Origin: Microbacterium sp. BLY | GTDB taxonomy: Bacteria > Actinomycetota > Actinomycetes > Actinomycetales > Microbacteriaceae | Length of the DNA: 64,000 nucleotides | Assembly (NCBI RefSeq): GCF_017939615.1 | Contig: NZ_JAGKSR010000001.1 | Span: forward strand, 1,612,001 to 1,676,000 | Reading direction: 5' to 3' | In this document: positions 26,193 through 35,274 of the stretch, piece after piece | How positions within the stretch are numbered: the stretch's first letter is position 1 | How the letters are laid out: the number at the start of each line of letters is the position of its first letter | The notes under the pieces: model-generated | What the model saw: the letters and a program-made list of their open reading frames with translations, nothing else | Told to the model about the DNA's origin: nothing | Databases searched by the model: none | Program-made: the position numbers and the translations under genes

Positions 26193-27353
26193 TCAGCGCT
26201 TGAGGTTCGTGAGCTCCTGCAGCACCTCGTCGCTCGTGGTGATGATGCGGGCGTTCGCCTGGAAGCCGCGCTGCGCGACGATGAGGTTGGTGAACTCCTG
26301 CGAGAGGTCGACGTTCGACATCTCCAGGGCGCCGCTGATGATGCCGCCGAGGCCGCTCGTACCGGGCTGACCGAGCTCGGCCTCGCCCGAGTTGCCGCTC
26401 GGACGGAACTGCGACGAGCCGACCTTCTCCAGCCCGCCGGGGTTGACGAAGCCGGCGAGCGCGATGCGGGCGAGCACCTGCGTGTCGCCGTTGCTGAAGG
26501 TGCCGACGAGGCTGCCGTCGTTCGTCAGCGCGTACGAGCTCAGGGTGCCCGCCGGCTTGCCGTTCTGCTCCTTGATCGCGATGTCGCTGACATCGGCGAA
26601 GCCCGTCACCCCGGACAGGTCGACCGTGACGCCGCCCGAGACGATGCTCCCGGCGCCGTTCTGCACGCCGTCGGTGAACGTCAGTGCGGTGCTCGCGCCC
26701 GCGCCGTCGGTGACGTCCCAGCCGGTCGCGCTGCGCGTGAACGTCAGCCGCAGGGTGGACGCGGAGCCGTCGGCGCCGTAGGTCTTGATGTCGCGCACGA
26801 GCGTCTCGCCGACCGCGGCCCCCGACGGCAGGTTGCCGGTGGCGCGCGCGGTGGTGGTGGCGGCCGCGGGGCTGAGGGCGCCGACGGGGAGGGTGATGTC
26901 GCCGATGCCCTGTCCGGGGACGATCGCGCCGTTGCGCGCGGTCCAGCCCTGCACGAGAGCGCCGCCCGCTCCGACGAGGCGGCCGCTCGCGTCGAACGTG
27001 AAGCCGCCGTTGCGGGTGTAGAGGGTCTCTCCGCCGGAGCGGACGACGAAGAAGCCGTCGCCCGAGATCATCAGGTCGGTCGGAACACCGGTCGGCTGCG
27101 GGGCGCCGCCGGCGAAGTTCGTGCTGATGCCGGCGACCTGCACGCCGAGCCCGACCTGGGCGGGGTTCTGCCCGCCGGTCGCCTGCTGCGGCAGCATCGA
27201 GTTGCGCAGCAGCTGCGAGAGCGAGTCCTGGAACTGCACGGACGACGCCTTGAAGCCGGTCGTGTTGACGTTGGCGATGTTGTTGCCCGTGACGTCGAGC
27301 ATGGTCTGGTGCGAGCGGAGTCCGGAGATGCCGGAGAAGAGCGAGCGGAGCAT
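26193..27353 (-). CDS. flgE: Flagellar hook protein FlgE
   Basis: 386 aa. The N-terminal MLRSLFSGISGLRSHQTMLDVTG and NNIANVNTTGFK blocks are those of rod/hook proteins. The C-terminal EMSNVDLSQEFTNLIVAQRGFQANARII block pairs with them. The long middle (GNLPSGAAVGE, then DLSGVTGFADVSDIA) is hook-type rather than FlgG-type. It polymerises into the hook under the FlgD cap. It is the last gene of the flgB-flgE operon. Confidence 0.93.
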   Translation of the reverse strand: MLRSLFSGISGLRSHQTMLDVTGNNIANVNTTGFKASSVQFQDSLSQLLRNSMLPQQATGGQNPAQVGLGVQVAGISTNFAGGAPQPTGVPTDLMISGDGFFVVRSGGETLYTRNGGFTFDASGRLVGAGGALVQGWTARNGAIVPGQGIGDITLPVGALSPAAATTTARATGNLPSGAAVGETLVRDIKTYGADGSASTLRLTFTRSATGWDVTDGAGASTALTFTDGVQNGAGSIVSGGVTVDLSGVTGFADVSDIAIKEQNGKPAGTLSSYALTNDGSLVGTFSNGDTQVLARIALAGFVNPGGLEKVGSSQFRPSGNSGEAELGQPGTSGLGGIISGALEMSNVDLSQEFTNLIVAQRGFQANARIITTSDEVLQELTNLKR

Positions 27354-27378
27354 GGGGATGCCTTTCTGGGGAGCGGGG

Positions 27379-27837
27379 TCAGGCAGCGGTGCCGGGGACG
27401 AGGGAGACGCCGGAGACGGCGTCGAGGGGGATCGAGGCGTCGCCGATGGTGACGACGGGGACGGCTCCGGCGTACGAGACGGCGGTGACGATCCCCTTCC
27501 GGGTGGTGCCGTCGGCGTCGACGTACTGCGCCTCCTGGCCGAGGAGGGCCGCGGCGGTCTGGCGCATGCTGAGGGCGAAGCTCTCGGTGCTCGTGGAGGC
27601 GAGCGCCGTCAGCTGCTCCATGGAGGCCAATTGCGTGGTCTGCGAGATCATCTCGTTCGTGTTCATCGGCGAGCTCGGGTCCTGATTGGTGAGCTGGGTG
27701 ACGAGCAGCTTGAGGAACACCTCGGAGTCGAGCGTCTTCTTGCGCTCGGTCGCCGGCGTCGTGCTGCCGGTCTGCACGCCCGTCGTCGGTGTGGCACCGG
27801 GGGGAAGCGTGCCGGGGATGGAGTCGACCGTGGTCAT
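27379..27837 (-). CDS. flgD: Flagellar hook capping protein FlgD
   Basis: 152 aa. The conserved core is FLKLLVTQLTNQDPSSPMNTNEMI followed by QLASMEQLTAL. The C-terminal half is a short beta domain. Shorter than enterobacterial FlgD (about 230 aa), it lacks most of the Fn3/tudor-like insert, as is common in Gram-positives. It caps the growing hook and directs FlgE assembly. It lies between fliK and flgE, as expected. Confidence 0.93.
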   Translation of the reverse strand: MTTVDSIPGTLPPGATPTTGVQTGSTTPATERKKTLDSEVFLKLLVTQLTNQDPSSPMNTNEMISQTTQLASMEQLTALASTSTESFALSMRQTAAALLGQEAQYVDADGTTRKGIVTAVSYAGAVPVVTIGDASIPLDAVSGVSLVPGTAA

Positions 27838-27851
27838 GGGGTCCTCTCTGG

Positions 27852-29201
27852 TCAGGCGTAGACGTCGATGCCGCCGCGGGGGGCTGCGAGCGGGGCGGGC
27901 GGGGAGGGGGGAGCGTCCGGGGGCGCCGGTGAGGCCGCCGGGGTACGGGCCGCCGGGTGCCGCTGGGCCTCGGGGCCGCCGCCCCCGGTCTGGCCTCCGT
28001 GCGCCGCTCCGTGCTGCGGCGAGGAGGGCGAGCCGTCCGAGGTCGTGAGTCCGAGGGTCGCCTGCGGGGCCGCGATGGCCAGGTCGCGGCGGAGATCTGC
28101 GAGGATGGCGCGCAGCGCGTCCCGCCCGAGCTCGCCGGGGGCGTGCAGTTCGATGCGGATCGAGGATCCGGCGATGAGGGCGCGCACGGTGACGGGACCC
28201 AGGTTCTCCGGGGAGACCGTGAGCGTGATGCGGTGGTCGCCGTCCGGGGCCTGGGCGAGCGAGACGACGGGCGCCGCCACCTGCGGAAGGAGAGCCGGTC
28301 GGGGCGGTGCGGCGACCGCGGTCGGCGGGGCTGCGGGGGCGAGGGGCGTGCCCGCCGCCGGGCTGGGGGCTGCGATGGCGCCCGCGGCGACCGGCTCGAC
28401 GCTCGGCGCGGCCCCGGGCGAGGACGTCACCGCGGGAGGCGTCGGGGGTGTGGCCGCTCCGGAGGCGGTGGTCGTCGCCTCCGCGGTCGCCGGGGCGACG
28501 GTCACCGGGTCGGGTGCCGGGGCGGTCGCCGGGACCGGGAGGAGCAGGCCGTCCGCCGCGGCGCCCGGTGCGCTCTCCGCGCCGGCGAGCGCACCGGCCG
28601 CGGACCCTCCGGAGGGCGCACCGGCCGGCAGGCCCGCGCCGCTGCGCACGGAATCCGGAGACGGGGCCGCTGGCGGCGCGGAACTCGGGAGAGGGGCAGG
28701 CGCGGGCGCGGCGTGCGCGCCGGCAGGCGTCGCCTCGGGCATCAGGGGTGCGGCGGCGTCCGGGGCCGGGGCCGAGGAGAGGGTGCTCCCGGGTGCCCCG
28801 AGGGGCGCATCCTGTCCGGCAACGGACGGGAGGAATGCCCCCGCGGCCGCCGGAGTGCTCTCCGTCGACGCGGGAGGCGCGTCCGGCAGCGCCGCCGCGT
28901 CCTCGACGACCGGAGTGGGAGCCCCGGGCAGCGTGCCCGCAGTCGGCGGCGGCACGGGAAGCCCCAGCGGTGCGGCGGCCCCGTCGGTCGGGACCCCGGC
29001 CGCGGGATCGCCGTCGGTCCCGGGGGCCGGGGCCGTGTCCGCGCCGGCGGATGCGTCAGGACCGGCGGGCGTCGTCTCCCGTGCCGCATCCCGGACGGCC
29101 GCGGCGAACGCGGCCGCGCCGGCCGTGCCGGTGCGCGCGTCCGCGGCGGAAGCACGCGGCCCGCGCGCATCCAGAGCGAGGAGGAGGTCGAGGGCGGTCA
29201 T
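27852..29201 (-). CDS. fliK: Flagellar hook-length control protein FliK
   Basis: 449 aa. A low-complexity Ala/Pro/Gly-rich ruler region (about 25-340) precedes a C-terminal domain (about 345-425) with HRITLTVSPENLGPVTVRALIAG and RAILADLRRDL, the FliK C-terminal fold that contacts FlhB. It is a molecular ruler that stops hook growth and triggers the export switch. The ATG at 29201 overlaps the fliJ stop. Very high GC makes long shadow frames here on the other strand; they are not genes. Confidence 0.88.
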   Translation of the reverse strand: MTALDLLLALDARGPRASAADARTGTAGAAAFAAAVRDAARETTPAGPDASAGADTAPAPGTDGDPAAGVPTDGAAAPLGLPVPPPTAGTLPGAPTPVVEDAAALPDAPPASTESTPAAAGAFLPSVAGQDAPLGAPGSTLSSAPAPDAAAPLMPEATPAGAHAAPAPAPLPSSAPPAAPSPDSVRSGAGLPAGAPSGGSAAGALAGAESAPGAAADGLLLPVPATAPAPDPVTVAPATAEATTTASGAATPPTPPAVTSSPGAAPSVEPVAAGAIAAPSPAAGTPLAPAAPPTAVAAPPRPALLPQVAAPVVSLAQAPDGDHRITLTVSPENLGPVTVRALIAGSSIRIELHAPGELGRDALRAILADLRRDLAIAAPQATLGLTTSDGSPSSPQHGAAHGGQTGGGGPEAQRHPAARTPAASPAPPDAPPSPPAPLAAPRGGIDVYA

Positions 29202-29620
29202 GCCGGTCCCTCCGTCCGGGGGCGTGAGCCGATCTCGTCCAGCTCCGCCTGCTCGGCGTGCAGGTCGGCGGCCCGCACCCGGTCGGCATGGCCCTCCGCG
29301 AGTCGTTCGAGGCCGCGGAGCGTGCGCCGGGCGTCGGCGTGCGCGTCGCGCGCCTCCGCCACGGTCTCCTGCTGCAGGTCGGCGAGGGCGGTGAGATCCG
29401 CGAGCAGGGCGCGACCGGAGACCCGCGCGGCCGCGAGCGCGGCGAGCGTGCGCACGTCCACGGCCTCCGTCTCGGTTCCGGCGAGGTGCGCCCGCAGCGC
29501 GCGCTCCCTGGCCTCGGTGTGCTGCGCGTCGATCACCGCGCGCGACAGGCGCTGGGCGGCCGCACGTTCCTGGATCTCCCGCACGCGCAGGAGACCGGCG
29601 AGGGAGAAGCCTCTGCTCAT
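29198..29620 (-). CDS. fliJ: Flagellar export protein FliJ
   Basis: 140 aa, almost entirely helical and heptad-like (FSLAGLLRVREIQERAAAQRLS at the start, then long Ala/Arg/Glu stretches). It is the coiled-coil central stalk of the FliH-FliI-FliJ export ATPase. Sequence conservation is low, so the call rests on size, coiled coil and position between fliI and fliK. Overlaps both by 4 bp. Confidence 0.82.
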   Translation of the reverse strand: MSRGFSLAGLLRVREIQERAAAQRLSRAVIDAQHTEARERALRAHLAGTETEAVDVRTLAALAAARVSGRALLADLTALADLQQETVAEARDAHADARRTLRGLERLAEGHADRVRAADLHAEQAELDEIGSRPRTEGPA

Positions 29621-30909
29621 GACACCCCTTCGAACGCGGCGACCAGGCTCTCCAGCCGCTCCCAGGAGTCGCCGATGCGGCTCGTCTCGTCCAGCGGCTG
29701 CGTGAGGAAGGCGGTGATGGCGCGCTCGTGCGCGATGGCCGCGTCGATGCGCGCGTCGGCCCCGGCGTGGTACGCGCCGATGTCGATGAGGTCGGTGGCG
29801 CGGCGGCGGGCCGCGAGCACCGCACGGAGGGTGGCGGCGTGTGCCCGGTGCTCCGGGCTCGTGATCTTCCCCGCGACGCGGGACACCGATCCGAGGACGT
29901 CGATGGCGGGGTGGTGCCCGGCGAGCGCGAGGGCGCGGTCGAGCACCACGTGCCCGTCGAGGATGGAGCGGACCGTGTCGGCGATGGGCTCGTTGTGGTC
30001 GTCGCCGTCGACGAGCACGGTGTAGATGCCGGTGATGGAGCCGGCGCGGTCGGTGCCCGCGCGCTCCAGCAGCCCGGCGAGGAGGGAGAAGGTGGAGGGC
30101 GGGTAGCCGCGTGTCGCCGGGGGTTCGCCGGCCGAGAGCCCGATCTCGCGCTGGGCCATCGCGACCCTGGTCAGCGAGTCCATCATGAGGATCGCGTGGG
30201 CGCCCTCGTCGCGGAAGGCCTCCGCGATGCGGGTGGCGGTGAAGGCGGCGCGGATGCGGGCCATCGCCGGCTGGTCGGAGGTCGAGACGATGACGACGGA
30301 TCGCGCGAGTCCCTCAGGCCCCAGGTCGTCCTCGATGAACTCGCGCACCTCGCGGCCGCGCTCGCCGACGAGGGCGATGACGGTCACCTCGGCCTCGGTG
30401 CCGCGGGCGATCATCGACAGGAGCGACGACTTCCCCACCCCGGAGCCGGCGAACAGGCCGACGCGCTGCCCGCGTCCGACGCTGACGAGGGTGTCCAGAG
30501 CGCGCACGCCGAGGGGCAGCGGGGTGACGATGCGGTCGCGTTCCATGATCGACGGCGTCGCGTGGTCGAGGCTCACGTGCGGCGCCGTCAGCGGGCCCTT
30601 GCCGTCGATGGGCCGTCCGAGACCGTCCAGCACCCGACCGAGCAGGGCACGCCCGGTGGGGACGCGCACGGGGCCCCCGCGTCCGCGGACCGGTGCGCCG
30701 ACGGTGAGTCCGGCGACGGGGGCCAGCGGCATGCAGCGCAGCCCATCCTCACCCGTCGCGACGACCTCGGCGTCGATGCCGTCGAGGGTGACGACGTCGC
30801 CCACGGCCCCGTCGAGTCCGCGGACCTGGACGCTCAGTCCGCGCACCTGCGACACCTCTCCGACGCGTTCGGGGAGCGCGGCCGCACGTACGGCGGTCCA
30901 CACGCTCAC
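29617..30909 (-). CDS. fliI: Flagellum-specific ATP synthase FliI
   Basis: 430 aa. Walker A is GLFAGSGVGKSS around residues 151-162. VIALVGERGREVREFI, SLTRVAMAQREIGLSAGEPP and the DGDDHNEPIADTVRSILDGHVVL block follow, all diagnostic of FliI. It is the hexameric ATPase that energises unloading of export substrates. Part of the fliF-fliG-fliH-fliI-fliJ series with 4-bp overlaps. Confidence 0.97.
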   Translation of the reverse strand: MSVWTAVRAAALPERVGEVSQVRGLSVQVRGLDGAVGDVVTLDGIDAEVVATGEDGLRCMPLAPVAGLTVGAPVRGRGGPVRVPTGRALLGRVLDGLGRPIDGKGPLTAPHVSLDHATPSIMERDRIVTPLPLGVRALDTLVSVGRGQRVGLFAGSGVGKSSLLSMIARGTEAEVTVIALVGERGREVREFIEDDLGPEGLARSVVIVSTSDQPAMARIRAAFTATRIAEAFRDEGAHAILMMDSLTRVAMAQREIGLSAGEPPATRGYPPSTFSLLAGLLERAGTDRAGSITGIYTVLVDGDDHNEPIADTVRSILDGHVVLDRALALAGHHPAIDVLGSVSRVAGKITSPEHRAHAATLRAVLAARRRATDLIDIGAYHAGADARIDAAIAHERAITAFLTQPLDETSRIGDSWERLESLVAAFEGVS

Positions 30910-31514
30910 GACGCGTTCTCCCGCAGGGCGCGGCGGGCGCGGTCGAGCGCCGCGCCGACCCGGGCATCGATGACGCCGTGGGCGAGCACGGCCACGGCGT
31001 CGCCGCGGGTGAGCGTCACGTCGGACAGGAGGGGGAGCGCGCCGTCGCCGTCACCGTTCTCCGCGGCGAGGACGCGGAGATCGTCGGGGTGCACCCGGAT
31101 CGCGCGCACGGCGGCGGCATCGGTCGCGCTGAGGGCGCGGCGGGCGGCGGGGGCCGCGGACGACCCCGCAGTGCTCAGCTCGGCCGCGAGGATGAGCTCC
31201 GCGAGGTCGATCGCGTGGGCGAGCACCTGCGTCGTCGCGGCGGCCTCCAGCTCCGCCTCTCGGGCGGTCAGCGACCGCGCCGCGGCATCGAGGGCGGCGA
31301 TCGCGGCGGCGACGTCCGCGGCGCGCACACGCTCCCGCTCCGTCGCGGCGGCTTCGGCGGAGCGTCGCGCGGCGGCGGCCTCCGCGGCGCCGGCCCGGAA
31401 GCCCTCGGCGTGCCCCTCGGCGTACCCGCGGCGGCGGGCGCGCTCCTGCTCGGCCCGGTGGTCGGGACCGCCCAGCCGGGGGAACGCCGCGGGCGCGAAG
31501 GCGTCAGTAGACAT
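30906..31514 (-). CDS. fliH: Flagellar assembly protein FliH
   Basis: 202 aa. It has an N-terminal basic/helical segment with GYAEGHAEGFRAG (GxxxG-type repeat of FliH), a long coiled coil, and a C-terminal domain with IRVHPDDLRVL. It is the negative regulator and stator stalk of FliI, linking the ATPase to the C-ring. It overlaps the fliG end by 11 bp and fliI by 4 bp. Call from position plus these segments. Confidence 0.87.
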   Translation of the reverse strand: MSTDAFAPAAFPRLGGPDHRAEQERARRRGYAEGHAEGFRAGAAEAAAARRSAEAAATERERVRAADVAAAIAALDAAARSLTAREAELEAAATTQVLAHAIDLAELILAAELSTAGSSAAPAARRALSATDAAAVRAIRVHPDDLRVLAAENGDGDGALPLLSDVTLTRGDAVAVLAHGVIDARVGAALDRARRALRENAS

Positions 31515-32508
31515 ACTCGTCCTCGTCGGCGCGCTGCACGGTGATGTCTCCCGCCGCCTCGAGCGCCCGGATCGTGCGGACGATCTCGGCCCGCGCCTCT
31601 TCCACCTGCGACACCCGCACCGGGCCCAGCGTGCGGGCCTCCTCGTCGAGGTTCTCGCGGTTGCGCTCCGACACGTTGCGGCGGATCAGGTCGACGATCG
31701 GCTGCTGGGCGCCCTTGAGCGCGAGCGCCAGGGAGCGGATGTCCATGCCCCGCAGCACGCGCTGGGTGTCGCGGTCGTCGAGCTTCACGATGTCGGCGAA
31801 GGTGAACATGCGCGAGCGGATGTCCTCCGCGAGGGCGCTGTCGCGGTCCTCGATGCTCGCGAGCAGGGCCTTCTCGATCGTCGCGCCCGAGCGGCCGATG
31901 ATCTCCACGAGCGGTTCGACGCCGCCGAGCACCTCGGGGCTGTCGCGCGAGGCGAGACTGCCGGTCCGCGCTTTCAGAGCCTCGGCGACGATCGCGATGG
32001 CGTCCTGCGAGGCCGTGCCCATCGTGGCGATGGCCTGGGCGACGTCGGTGCGGGCCGGGTCGGGCAGCGCGGCGAGGACGGCGGCGGCCTGATCGGCGGG
32101 GAGGTGGGCGAGCACGAGGGCGACCGTCTGCGGCAGCTCCCCGTCGAGGAGCGTCGCGAGGTGGGCCGCGTCGGCGGAGGCGAGGAATTCGAAGGAGGCG
32201 CTCATCGAGCTCGACCCGACCCGGCCGAGCACCGCGGCCGCCCGCTCCGATCCGAACGAGGCCTCCAGCAGCCCGGCGGCGATGTCGCGACCGCCGCGGG
32301 CCGGGGGAAGGTGACCGGCGGCGATCCGGTGGAACTGCCCGAGGGCCTGCGCGGTCGTCTCGACATCGAGGTCCTGCAGGCCGATGATCTCGGCGGCGAC
32401 CGCCTCGGCCTCCGCCTCCGAGAGGTGCTTCATGACCTCGACGGCCTGCGCACGGTCGAGGTTCATGAGCACGATGGCGGCGGTCTGCCGGTCCGTCAGT
32501 CCGCTCAT
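31504..32508 (-). CDS. fliG: Flagellar motor switch protein FliG
   Basis: 334 aa, standard length. The N-terminal domain (LTDRQTAAIVLMNLDRAQAVEVMKHL) binds FliF. The armadillo-like middle contains LAHLPADQAAAVLAALP. The C-terminal torque helix contains charged residues in DDRDTQRVLRGMD, followed by NVSERNRENLDEE. It contacts the MotA stator and FliM. Overlaps fliF by 4 bp. Confidence 0.96.
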   Translation of the reverse strand: MSGLTDRQTAAIVLMNLDRAQAVEVMKHLSEAEAEAVAAEIIGLQDLDVETTAQALGQFHRIAAGHLPPARGGRDIAAGLLEASFGSERAAAVLGRVGSSSMSASFEFLASADAAHLATLLDGELPQTVALVLAHLPADQAAAVLAALPDPARTDVAQAIATMGTASQDAIAIVAEALKARTGSLASRDSPEVLGGVEPLVEIIGRSGATIEKALLASIEDRDSALAEDIRSRMFTFADIVKLDDRDTQRVLRGMDIRSLALALKGAQQPIVDLIRRNVSERNRENLDEEARTLGPVRVSQVEEARAEIVRTIRALEAAGDITVQRADEDEYVY

Positions 32509-34127
32509 GCGTGCGACCTGTCGTCGATGAGGGTGCGCAGCAGCTCGGCGGTGCGCTGCGGGTCCTGCCGGGTGAGCGCGTCGATCTCGGCGCGGCGGCG
32601 CTCGAGGCTGATCTGGGCGGGCTCCGGCTCCGGGTCGGGGTCGAGGTCCGGCGCCGTCTCGAGGAAGGCGAGCGGGGTGGTCGGTGCCTCCAGGACGGCG
32701 GTCGGCGCGTCCGCGGAGAGCGCGGACAGCTCGGCGGGACGCTCGCCGAAGAGCTGGTCGAACTCCTCGACGCGTTCCGCCTTCCGCCGGGAACGGACGA
32801 TGAGGGCGGCGATCGCGGCGATGAGGGGGATGGCGATCGCGGCCGCGACGATGATCGTGTTCAGGAGCGCGGCCTGACGCGCGGAGTCCTCGGCCTCCTT
32901 GGCCGCCTGCAGGGCGGCCTGCGCGGCCTCGGCGTCGGTCTGGCTGAACGCGACGAGCTCGACGGCGAGCTCGTCGCCGCGGGTGCGGTCGATGCCGGCG
33001 GCGGTGGCCACGAGGTCGCTGAGCTGGCCCGCGCCGATGTCGCCGCCCGCTCCCGCGTCCACCGCGACGGACACGGACTGCCGCAGCAGGGTGCCGGCGG
33101 GGGTCGAGGTGCTCTCGGTGGCCTTGTTGACGGCGTTGGTGCGGGTCTCCTCGGTGGCGGTGTAGGTGCCGTCGCCGTTCCCGTTGGGCACGGCGATGTT
33201 GTCGGGGCCGAGCACGCCGGCGTCGGAGGTGGAGCCGTTGCTGTTCTGCTCGCGCACCTCCTCGGTCAGCGGGGGTGCGCCCTCGGCGGGCGTGTAGGTC
33301 TCCTCGACGCGCTCGTTCACCGACCGGTCGATCTCCGCGACGACGGTGACGGTCGCGTTGCCGGGTCCGACGACGGTGTCGAGCATCTGCTGCACGCTCG
33401 CGGCGACGCGGGCCTCGTAGTCGCCGGCCTGCTGGTCGAGTCCGCCGGTGGCGCCGCCGCCGACCGTGGACAGCGTCCGTCCGGTCTGGTCCACGACGGC
33501 CACGTTCTCCGGCTTCATGCCGCTCACGGCGGCCGAGGTGAGGTGCACGATGGCCTCGACCTGCTTCTGGTCGAGCGTCGTGCTCCCCGCGGTCTCCACG
33601 AACACGGAGGCGGTCGGGTCGACGGTCTCCGCGACGAAGACGCTCTCCTCGGGGATCGCGAGCTGCACGGAGGCCGCGGAGACGCCGTCGATGGCGCTGA
33701 TCGTCGCGGCGAGCTCGCCTTCGATCGCGCGCTTGTAGGTGACCGACTGCTGGAACTCGCTCGTCGTGACGCCCATGTCGTCGAGCAGCGAGTAGCCGGC
33801 CGATCCGGCACTGGGCAGTCCGGCGGAGGCGGCGGCGAGCCGCTGGTCGTACACGTCCTTCTCGGGCACCAGCACGGTGGCGCCGCCGTCGGCGAGCTCG
33901 TACGGCACGGAGGCGGAGCGCAGCTGCTCCACCACGGCGTTCGCGTCCGACGCGTTCAGCCCGGAGAACAGCGGCGTGTAGGTGGGGCGGCTGAGCCAGC
34001 TGGACAGGGCGATGATGCCGAGCGCGAGCACGGCGATGCCGATGACGGCGATGGTGCGCTGCGCGAGCGAGAACCCGGCGATCATGCGCCGCATCCGCTG
34101 GAACGCCCCGGTCACTGCGGGAGGCAT
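32505..34127 (-). CDS. fliF: Flagellar MS-ring protein FliF
   Basis: 540 aa. There are two membrane helices (about 20-45 and 415-437) flanking the periplasmic ring-building domains (PYELADGGATVLVPEKDVYDQR; ARVAASVQQMLDTVVGPGNATVTV). A C-terminal cytoplasmic tail (from about 500: RRAEIDALTRQDPQRTAELLRTLI) docks FliG. It is the base on which the motor and export gate assemble. The start codon overlaps the fliE stop (TGATG type). Confidence 0.95.
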   Translation of the reverse strand: MPPAVTGAFQRMRRMIAGFSLAQRTIAVIGIAVLALGIIALSSWLSRPTYTPLFSGLNASDANAVVEQLRSASVPYELADGGATVLVPEKDVYDQRLAAASAGLPSAGSAGYSLLDDMGVTTSEFQQSVTYKRAIEGELAATISAIDGVSAASVQLAIPEESVFVAETVDPTASVFVETAGSTTLDQKQVEAIVHLTSAAVSGMKPENVAVVDQTGRTLSTVGGGATGGLDQQAGDYEARVAASVQQMLDTVVGPGNATVTVVAEIDRSVNERVEETYTPAEGAPPLTEEVREQNSNGSTSDAGVLGPDNIAVPNGNGDGTYTATEETRTNAVNKATESTSTPAGTLLRQSVSVAVDAGAGGDIGAGQLSDLVATAAGIDRTRGDELAVELVAFSQTDAEAAQAALQAAKEAEDSARQAALLNTIIVAAAIAIPLIAAIAALIVRSRRKAERVEEFDQLFGERPAELSALSADAPTAVLEAPTTPLAFLETAPDLDPDPEPEPAQISLERRRAEIDALTRQDPQRTAELLRTLIDDRSHA

Positions 34128-34432
34128 CAGGCCTGCATCCGCATGATCTCGTTGAACGCGTCGACGCCCTTGTTGCGGACGGCGGCGACGAGTTCGAGGG
34201 TGACGGCGGCGCGCGAGGAGGCGATCATCGCGGCGTGGATGTCGTCGAGGTCGCCGGTCACGGCGGCGACCTTCAGGGTGTCGGACTCGGACTGCAGCGA
34301 GCGCAGCTCGTCGATCGCGCCGGTGACGCTGTTCGCGAAGGCGGCGTCGTCGCCGGTCTTCGCCCCCGTCACGGGTGAGGTGGTCATGCCGAGGGACGAG
34401 GCGACGGCTTCGATGCCGGCGACGGCGCTCAC
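34127..34432 (-). CDS. fliE: Flagellar hook-basal body protein FliE
   Basis: 101 aa. The C-terminal half (DDIHAAMIASSRAAVTLELVAAVRNKGVDAFNEIMRM) is the FliE signature; the last residues resemble the rod-protein pattern. It links the MS-ring to the rod. It overlaps flgC by 4 bp in the flgB-flgC-fliE series. Confidence 0.94.
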   Translation of the reverse strand: MSAVAGIEAVASSLGMTTSPVTGAKTGDDAAFANSVTGAIDELRSLQSESDTLKVAAVTGDLDDIHAAMIASSRAAVTLELVAAVRNKGVDAFNEIMRMQA

Positions 34433-34824
34433 GCGTTGCGTCCGATCTGCAGCGCCGCCTCGTAGGAGGTGCGGGCGCGGTCCACGGTCGCCGCGCTCGC
34501 CTGGTATCCGCGCTGCGCGAGGATCAGCTGGCTCATCTGGTCTCCGAGGTCGATGTCGGGGTAGCGCACGTAGCCGTCGGCGTCGGCGAGGGGGTGGTCG
34601 GGCTGGTGCACGAGACGGCCCTCCGCGTCGCCCTGGACGGTTCCGGCGACGTAGACCCCGGGGGATCGGTCGCTGGTCTGTGCCAGGATGTAGCGGGCCC
34701 GGAACGCCGCGCCGTCGGTCGGTGTCGCCGTGTTGATGTTGGCGATGTTGTCACTGATGGCGTCGAGCCACTTGCGGTGCACGGTGAGTCCCGTACCGGC
34801 GATGCCGATCGCGTCGAAGGTCAT
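34429..34824 (-). CDS. flgC: Flagellar basal-body rod protein FlgC
   Basis: 131 aa. It opens MTFDAIGIAGTGLTVHRKWLDAISDNIANINT and ends MSQLILAQRGYQASAATVDRARTSYEAAL, the FlgC pattern, with YVRYPDIDLG in the middle. It is a proximal rod subunit. The ATG at 34824 is chosen because the conserved N-terminus begins there; the upstream frame is a shadow of flgB. Overlaps flgB and fliE by 4 bp. Confidence 0.95.
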   Translation of the reverse strand: MTFDAIGIAGTGLTVHRKWLDAISDNIANINTATPTDGAAFRARYILAQTSDRSPGVYVAGTVQGDAEGRLVHQPDHPLADADGYVRYPDIDLGDQMSQLILAQRGYQASAATVDRARTSYEAALQIGRNA

Positions 34825-35162
34825 GAGGTCCTCATCGCCGTGCGCATCGACGAGAACGAGCCGTTCACGGCCTGTGTCGCGAACTGGTACCGCAGCATCG
34901 TGTCGATGCTGGAGAGCGTCTCGGTGTCGAGGTTGACGTTGTTGCCGTTCAGGCGGGTCGGTTCGAGCGAGGTCCCGACGGTGGCCGTCACGTCCCCGTC
35001 GCCGGCGGCGATCGAGTCGGCGAGTGCGGCCTCGAACTGCACGCGCTTGGCGTGGTAGTCGGGGGTGTTGATGTTGGCGATGTTGTCGGCGATCGCTCGC
35101 TGGCGCAGCGAGAGCCCGTTCAGCGCACTCGTCAGCGCGGTGATGGTCACAGAATCGAACAC
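34821..35162 (-). CDS. flgB: Flagellar basal-body rod protein FlgB
   Basis: 113 aa. It contains LRQRAIADNIANINTPDYHAKRVQFE and the C-terminal MLRYQFATQAVNGSFSSMRTAM, as in FlgB. It is a proximal rod subunit and the first gene of the long flgB-flgC-fliE-fliF-G-H-I-J-K-flgD-flgE operon, about 67 nt after a predicted sigma-28-type start site. Confidence 0.94.
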   Translation of the reverse strand: MFDSVTITALTSALNGLSLRQRAIADNIANINTPDYHAKRVQFEAALADSIAAGDGDVTATVGTSLEPTRLNGNNVNLDTETLSSIDTMLRYQFATQAVNGSFSSMRTAMRTS

Positions 35163-35236
35163 GAAACGGCTCCCCGTGTGTGGGTGAAGTGGCCGTTCCC
35201 TGGCCGAGTCTTGCGAGCGATCCGTGCTCTCGGGGC

Positions 35237-35265
35237 ACTGTCGGCCGGCCCGGTGGTTTCGTTAG
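35237..35265 (-). promoter_or_regulatory. Sigma-28-type promoter for flgB operon
   Basis: On the reverse strand CTAACG (35260-35265), 14 nt, then GCCGACAGT (35237-35245), identical in both boxes to the flbD-motAB promoter. It sits just after the end of the 98-aa gene of the fliD-fliS unit and upstream of flgB. Confidence 0.78.
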
Positions 35266-35274
35266 GGGAGTCGC

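Noticed and set aside
26193..27353. Assigning this gene as flgG (distal rod).
   Set aside because: Length, middle region and position after flgD favour the hook protein FlgE.
27868..29394. A 508-codon plus-strand frame opposite fliK.
   Set aside because: Ala/Gly/Pro-rich shadow of the low-complexity FliK ruler region; it has no domain and conflicts with the flagellar operon.
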